36,890 nucleotides of DNA. Origin: Chloroflexota bacterium (GTDB lineage Bacteria > Chloroflexota > Anaerolineae > Promineifilales > Promineifilaceae). The position numbers and the translations under genes were made by a program. A model generated the notes under the pieces. That model made no database searches, had not been told where the DNA came from, and saw only the letters and a program-made list of their open reading frames with translations. Each line of letters opens with the position of its first letter. The first letter of the stretch is position 1. The stretch covers positions 1 to 36,890 of the forward strand of contig JAKEFB010000164.1 of the NCBI GenBank assembly GCA_022616275.1, written 5' to 3'. Positions 33,066 through 36,890 of the stretch are shown here, one piece after another.

Positions 33066-35123
33066 GTGAGCAAACATTTCCGGCAATTACTGGTAGGATT
33101 GGTATGGTTTTTGATGGCGGGCTTGTTGGCGTCTTCGGCGGCCAGTTACGCCACGCCTGGCTCAACAGTCGCGCCGGGCGGGCCACGGGACCCTGACGTT
33201 GACGACGGCGTGAGCGAAGTCGGGGTCGAGTGGGATACGGACAGCGGCGCCCGGCCGTATTGGTACGATTCGGCCATTGGGGTTTATAACTGGCTGACCA
33301 GCGTGGGGTGGCAGGGCAACTTCAAATGGGCCAACAGCCAGACCTGGGAAGAAGATTTCAAGGCCGCGGCCAACGGCGGCACGGAACACCTCTGGGTAGA
33401 CACCGTGGACCTGGCCCTGGTGGGCACGCATGGGTCGGGGGCCTGGGACTCTTTCTGGGGCGCTGCCCTCAGCTCGGTCTGGTTCAGCACGACCGAGGAC
33501 GACCAGCACCTCTCACCCGGCGAGGCGCTCCTTTCTTACGGGGATGGCGACCTGGAGTGGCTGGCCATTGATTCCTGCTCGGTCCTGAATGACGGCAGCA
33601 TCGCCTACTGGGCGACGACCTTTAACGGCCTCCACCTCCTGCTCGGTTTTGCCAACACCATGTACGTCAATTACCCTGGCGACGGCTCTTATTGGGGTTT
33701 CCTGATGGCCCCCAAGCCGTGGTGCCCGCTGTGCCCGACTTTGAACGTGACCCAGTCCTGGTTTATCGGCACGGACTGGAACCAGCCGGCCGGAGTGCGG
33801 GCGCGGGTGCTGGCCGAGGAGTTGGACAACTACAACGATTACATCTGGGGCGTGGGCTACGTCAGTCCAGACTATGCCCCGGACGACGACTTCTGGTGGT
33901 GGGATCACGTCTCCGGCACGCCGGAGCCGCGGCCGCTGAACGACCCCCTCACGACGCTGCCCATCTACCAGGTGGTGCCGCGCCAGGTCAACGGAACCTA
34001 CGTCCAGGGGGTTGGGCAGGCGTTGGGGCTGGAACCGGCCGTCTACAGCTCGCCCGACGGCTCGTATTATGCCATGACGGGGAGCGGGGGCGATAACGTT
34101 CTACTGATCGTCTTGGCTGCCAGCGGGAGCTATTATTACCTGGACACCGATTTACTGTGGCAAGACCCGCCCCAGGCCTTGCCGGCCTCGGCCGACGAGG
34201 CCCGGCAGGTGGCCATGAATTTCCTGGTGGCCCACGACACGTTGCCGGGGGTGTTCGGCTTTGACCCGGCCATTACGCCGACGGCCGTGCTGGAAGGCCA
34301 GACGCAGGGTGTGCCCGGCCAGGTCCCGCTGCGCGAGGCCGGGCTGACCAACCCGATGAACTACGCCGTCAGCTACGCCCGGACGGTGGAAGTGAGCCCG
34401 GGGCAAACTCTGTCCATCGTCGGTCCCGGCTCGCGCCAAAACGTCTACATTAGCGGCAACAATGAGGTGGTGGGCATCGTCGGCGGCTGGCGAGACGTGC
34501 AAATGGTCGCCGGTTCTTCCGTACCGGTTAAAACCTCGGATGACGCCTGGAGCGACTTCCTGGCCAACCCGGAAACGGCCGTGGCCCACGTGCCGGCCGC
34601 GGACCTGTATGACCTGGCGGGCAACCCGGCGCCGGCGCTGGCTTATTACGAGCAGCCGACCAGCCTGGGGCAGGCCGAGCTGATCCCGGTCTGGGTCTTT
34701 GTGGCCGACCTGTACGTGGAAACGGCCCAGGGTCTAGCGCCAGAGGGATTAACTTTGTTAGCCGAGGACGCCAAGATTTACGTGCCGGCTTCGGCCGAAC
34801 CGGCCGCCCTGCCGCAAGCGACGATTCTCACGCCCCCGCCGGGTACTGTCCTGGCGCCCGGGGAAACGGTGGACCTGAGCGGCGCGGCCAGCGGCGGCGT
34901 GGCCCCGCTCAGCTACGAATGGTCTTCCGACGTAGACGGTTTCCTGGGCAGTGGGCCGGCGGTCAACGACGTGCTGCTCAGCCCCAATCTGCGAACGGCG
35001 CTGCCGGCCCCCAACGTCGTGACCCTGCGCGTCACCGACGCCAACGGCCTGACGGCCACGGCGACGGTGGAAGTGCTGGTGGTTCCGCCGCTGGTTTTCT
35101 TGCCGGCCGTTTTGCGGCCGTGA
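33066..35123 (+). CDS. Secreted DUF6345-like protein with PKD-type domain
   Basis: A 685-residue secreted protein. The N terminus is a signal peptide ('LLVGLVWFLMAGLLASSAASYA', in part). Residues about 45-290 look like DUF6345: 'VGVEWDTDSGARPYWYDSAIG', in part, 'WEEDFKAAANGGTEHLWVDTVDLALVGTHGSG' in parts, and 'LEWLAIDSCSVL', a layout like caspase/gingipain-type folds (GTHG... and DSC...). The middle part is unassigned. Residues about 590-670 form a PKD/Ig-like domain ('PGETVDLSGAASGGVAPLSYEW'). The end 'PPLVFLPAVLRP' is a short hydrophobic tail typical of secreted Chloroflexota proteins. GTG start with GGGAG upstream. Confidence 0.7.
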   Translation: MSKHFRQLLVGLVWFLMAGLLASSAASYATPGSTVAPGGPRDPDVDDGVSEVGVEWDTDSGARPYWYDSAIGVYNWLTSVGWQGNFKWANSQTWEEDFKAAANGGTEHLWVDTVDLALVGTHGSGAWDSFWGAALSSVWFSTTEDDQHLSPGEALLSYGDGDLEWLAIDSCSVLNDGSIAYWATTFNGLHLLLGFANTMYVNYPGDGSYWGFLMAPKPWCPLCPTLNVTQSWFIGTDWNQPAGVRARVLAEELDNYNDYIWGVGYVSPDYAPDDDFWWWDHVSGTPEPRPLNDPLTTLPIYQVVPRQVNGTYVQGVGQALGLEPAVYSSPDGSYYAMTGSGGDNVLLIVLAASGSYYYLDTDLLWQDPPQALPASADEARQVAMNFLVAHDTLPGVFGFDPAITPTAVLEGQTQGVPGQVPLREAGLTNPMNYAVSYARTVEVSPGQTLSIVGPGSRQNVYISGNNEVVGIVGGWRDVQMVAGSSVPVKTSDDAWSDFLANPETAVAHVPAADLYDLAGNPAPALAYYEQPTSLGQAELIPVWVFVADLYVETAQGLAPEGLTLLAEDAKIYVPASAEPAALPQATILTPPPGTVLAPGETVDLSGAASGGVAPLSYEWSSDVDGFLGSGPAVNDVLLSPNLRTALPAPNVVTLRVTDANGLTATATVEVLVVPPLVFLPAVLRP

Positions 35124-35155
35124 GGGCGTGTAGGGGTGTGGGGGTGTAAAGGTGA
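35124..35155. repeat. 8-bp tandem repeat after the secreted protein gene
   Basis: Four degenerate octamers (GGGCGTGT, AGGGGTGT, GGGGGTGT, AAAGGTGA) begin right after the stop codon. The rest of the gap to 35270 holds an imperfect inverted repeat of GAGCGAGA/GCTCT words and no gene. Confidence 0.7.
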
Positions 35156-35269
35156 AGTTCGCTCTGTTACTTTATGAGCGGGCTGAGTAGGGAGCGAGAG
35201 CGAGAGCTGGAGCGCGAGGCAGGTCGTTGGCGCTCTGGCTCTTGCTTGCCCCGCCCGCCAAAACGACCT

Positions 35270-35275
35270 TATAAT
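35270..35275 (+). promoter_or_regulatory. TATAAT box for a leaderless transcript
   Basis: TATAAT ends eight bases before GTG 35284, the same layout as at 21018 and 27348. Confidence 0.5.
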
Positions 35276-35283
35276 ATTTAGAT

Positions 35284-35427
35284 GTGACACTGCGCTACCT
35301 GTCAGCGGCGGCCGAGAATGTGACGCAAGAAGGTATAGCCGCAGCGCTGGAGCTGGCCCTGGACGAAGCGCTGGCCGCGGCCGATTTGCCCGATTTTGAC
35401 CGGCGGTTAGCGCGGCTGGAAAATTAA
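35284..35427 (+). CDS. Small hypothetical protein (47 aa)
   Basis: A GTG-started frame of 47 residues, mostly one or two Ala/Leu/Glu-rich helices, ending 'FDRRLARLEN'. It has no ribosome binding site, but a TATAAT box lies eight bases upstream. No family is recognised. It could be an antitoxin-sized protein or the tail of a lost gene. Confidence 0.4.
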   Translation: MTLRYLSAAAENVTQEGIAAALELALDEALAAADLPDFDRRLARLEN

Positions 35428-35440
35428 ACGTTTCAGACTG

Positions 35441-35599
35441 TCAGTCGCTAATCTCTACCACGTTCGCCAGGCCATTAAGGGTTACAATCAACTGGTTCAA
35501 TACATCTCGTCCAAGAAGCACATCATTGCTTTGCCGGTTCCCCACGACTTTCATCGCCTGGTGGTTAAAAGGGCCAACCCTAAACGCTACAAGGTACAT
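35441..35599 (-). pseudogene. Fragment of a retropepsin-like aspartic protease family
   Basis: A 52-residue frame starting one base after the stop of the upstream ribbon-helix-helix gene (TGA, C, ATG). It reads 'VGPFNHQAMKVVGNRQSNDVLL', in part, 'GRDVLNQLIVTLNGL' and 'VVEI', matching the C-terminal half of the small clan AA (retropepsin-like) proteins found in Chloroflexota and cyanobacteria. The N-terminal half with the catalytic D-T/S-G is missing, so it is either a remnant or a short partner without protease activity. Confidence 0.45.
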
Positions 35600-35600
35600 G

Positions 35601-35981
35601 TCAACGGGGTGAACGAAAGTGATAAACTCTTTCAGGCTCCTTTTCCACCTGGCGAATCAAGACACGATTGCGGGGATATTGGCGAGAGACACGCGCATAT
35701 AGGTCCGCCAGGTCTGGGTCGTGGTCTACCACTTCTTCGCCATAAACGGCAACATAATGCCCGAGATATTTTTCTGACAGCCTGGCGTGCATGGCAAGAT
35801 AAGCTGCTCTTTCCCGCTCCAGGGCTTCCTCTATTTCAGTGGGAACTGCTTGCTCGGGCTCGTCGAGCAAGACAATAGATTCGGCCAGTACTTCAGCCAC
35901 ATCGCGCCGGTTGGATTGGGCAATCTGTTGAGCGCGGTGGTAAACGTCGTCTGGGATGGTCAATGTCACTTGTGTACCCAT
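35601..35981 (-). CDS. Ribbon-helix-helix/DUF5678-type antitoxin-like protein
   Basis: A 126-residue protein. The N-terminal 'VTLTIPDDVYHRAQQIAQSN' and 'DVAEVLAESI' form a ribbon-helix-helix DNA-binding fold. After a helical linker, the C-terminal 'YLGHYVAVYGEEVVDHDPDLADLY' and 'VLIRQVEKEP' resemble DUF5678. Proteins of this type are annotated as antitoxin-like and often come before a retropepsin-like gene, as the fragment at 35441-35599 does here. A ribosome binding site (AAGGAGAG) and a TATAAT box lie upstream. Regulation of its own promoter is inference. Confidence 0.7.
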   Translation of the reverse strand: MGTQVTLTIPDDVYHRAQQIAQSNRRDVAEVLAESIVLLDEPEQAVPTEIEEALERERAAYLAMHARLSEKYLGHYVAVYGEEVVDHDPDLADLYARVSRQYPRNRVLIRQVEKEPERVYHFRSPR

Positions 35982-36011
35982 GTGAAACTCTCCTTGATGG
36001 ATGTGAGGAGG

Positions 36012-36017
36012 ATTATA
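36012..36017 (-). promoter_or_regulatory. -10 box of the antitoxin-like gene
   Basis: TATAAT on the minus strand, 30 bases upstream of the ATG at 35981, with AAGGAGAG in between. The -35 box is not clear. Confidence 0.5.
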
Positions 36018-36172
36018 CCAGATGTGCTGCCATTTTCAGGAAAAGGGACCGGCCGAGGCGGAACGAGGTATGAGGACTTTCAAGGGATACGTGGAGAAGC
36101 AGTGGTTCGGTTTGACGTGTTTCTCGTGTATACTTGGCGTCAAAGACAAAGTTGTAATTGGTGAGGTAATGC

Positions 36173-36568
36173 ATGACGACAATTCAGCTAGAAGTGTCCC
36201 GTGACCATTTATTGCAGGCTATTGAACAATTAGATGCCGACGAACTGGCCGACCTGGTTTCTGAACTATTGAGTTTGCGTGCCCGGCGCTACGCCCAGGT
36301 ATTAAGCCATCAAGAAACGGAACTATTTGAACGTATCAACCGGTGGTTAACGGCTGAAGAGCAGGTGCGGCGAGCCAGGCTACAGGAAAAGCTGGAAGCT
36401 GAAACCCTGACAGAGCAGGAGCATCAGGAACTTATTGAGCTTAATGAAAAGGCTGAATGGCTCAACGCCCAACGAGTGGAAGCGCTGGCCGAATTGGCAA
36501 CGCTGCGCCAGACTACATTGGCTCAATTGATCCACGACCTGGGTCTTGAGACACCGGCCGGTGGCTGA
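36173..36568 (+). CDS. Hypothetical helical protein upstream of HNH gene
   Basis: A 131-residue protein, almost all helical and Glu/Leu-rich ('LLQAIEQLDADELADLVSELL', in part, 'EQEHQELIELNEKAEWLNAQRVEALAELA', in parts). The first part resembles the short N-terminal helix pair of antitoxin-like proteins. GAGG lies six bases before the ATG. It overlaps the next start by eight bases, so it is coupled to an HNH endonuclease gene. Pairs of this type are common in cyanobacteria and Chloroflexota, but their role is not known to me. Confidence 0.7.
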   Translation: MTTIQLEVSRDHLLQAIEQLDADELADLVSELLSLRARRYAQVLSHQETELFERINRWLTAEEQVRRARLQEKLEAETLTEQEHQELIELNEKAEWLNAQRVEALAELATLRQTTLAQLIHDLGLETPAGG

Positions 36569-36790
36569 ACAGCGGGTTAGTGAACGCCAACGTCAAACGA
36601 TTATTGCCAGAGCTGGGGGTGCTGCGAGTATTGCCGTAGCCTACTGAGGTACTCCCCTGACCCTTTCGCCAATGAGCATATTGTGCCGCGAAGTTTGGGT
36701 GGCCAGACGAGGCTGGACAATTTGGCGCTGGCCTGCCTGGGCTGCAACGGGTACAAGTACAACCAGGTAGAGGCCGTTGACCCTGCCACT
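36561..36790 (+). pseudogene. HNH endonuclease, frameshifted and probably truncated
   Basis: A GTG frame begins 'VAEQRVSERQRQTIIARAGG'. At a run of five Gs (36615-36619) the family sequence jumps to another frame: 'CCEYCRSLLRYSPDPFANEHIVP', in part, 'LGGQTRLDNLALACLGCNGYKYN'. The motif has the two CxxC pairs and the EHIVP histidine of HNH nucleases. One missing G explains the shift. In the first frame a stop follows soon after. After 'VEAVDPAT' (36790) the expected C-terminal family sequence is not seen in any plus frame, so a second break is likely near the right edge. Confidence 0.6.
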
Positions 36791-36890
36791 GTCTATCAGC
36801 GCTTTCTTGTTCCTGCGCCAACCGCCAGACGTCGCCAACCGTCAGATTGTCCAGCCATTGCCGCCGTTCTACAGTGTAGTCGCCTCGGCC

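Noticed and set aside
35531-35878. Plus-strand frame opposite the antitoxin-like gene
   Set aside because: The minus strand has a ribbon-helix-helix pattern, a ribosome binding site and a -10 box; the plus frame has none of these.
36112-36134. TTGACG and TATACT as a promoter for the helical protein gene
   Set aside because: The boxes are only 11 bases apart, too close for a standard sigma-70-type promoter.
36513-36890. Minus-strand frame open to the right edge
   Set aside because: The stretch at about 36800-36890 reads like real protein on this strand and may be the end of a gene beyond the window, but the frame then runs antisense through the HNH motifs, so I cannot set a gene end or name a family.

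Overview
The window looks like a piece of a high-GC chromosome from the phylum Chloroflexota (an Anaerolineae or Ardenticatenia-type relative). The signs are: the solute-binding lipoprotein has repeated EVTRVVE units right after its lipobox; a secreted protein ends in a FLPAVLRP-type tail; several small lipoproteins and SARP/NB-ARC/TPR regulators are of a kind common in that phylum; and the words GGCCGG/CGGCCG are very frequent. Placement is inference from gene style, not from a marker gene. There is no rRNA, tRNA or CRISPR array that I can see.

Layout. 1-1618: the 3' end of a type I restriction subunit gene (hsdR), a DUF45/YgjP-like metallopeptidase and a PD-(D/E)XK-like protein, tightly coupled. 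1890-6621: a DinB-family gene, then on the minus strand a 1025-residue flavin oxidoreductase with a zinc ribbon and a TerB-like tail, followed by an acetoacetate decarboxylase-like gene. 6854-13622: a short-chain dehydrogenase, a complete ABC importer (lipoprotein, fused permease, ATPase), and two HAD phosphatases. 13730-17305 (minus): a copper-type cluster with CopC-CopD-cytochrome c, a membrane-anchored protein with a predicted N-terminal histidine, and a His-rich small protein. 17476-20998: transketolase, DUF4058 and ribulose-phosphate 3-epimerase. 21018-22154: a DUF402 gene, a probable integron attC site and a DUF1801 gene, lower in GC and different in codon use from the rest. 22166-25042: a single-chain methyltransferase/BsuBI-PstI restriction endonuclease and DUF2442. 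25073-30520: a multi-pass membrane protein, a CbpA-like DnaJ and a large NB-ARC/TPR/SARP regulator. 30631-35123: small and secreted proteins, including two lipoproteins and a DUF6345-like protein. 35284-36890: small toxin-antitoxin-like genes and a broken HNH endonuclease gene.

The most unusual layer is between the genes. Stop codons of several genes lie inside perfect or near-perfect palindromes. Most gaps carry short tandem repeats of period 7, 8 or 10, placed against start or stop codons. The permease/ATPase junction of the ABC importer is a 58-bp tandem duplication that leaves a 21-codon coupling peptide. Three promoters put a TATAAT-type box only 7-8 bases before a start codon, which suggests leaderless mRNAs. 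The best candidates for something undescribed are the solitary attC site with its cassette-like genes, the flavin oxidoreductase-zinc ribbon-TerB fusion, and the stop-codon palindromes.
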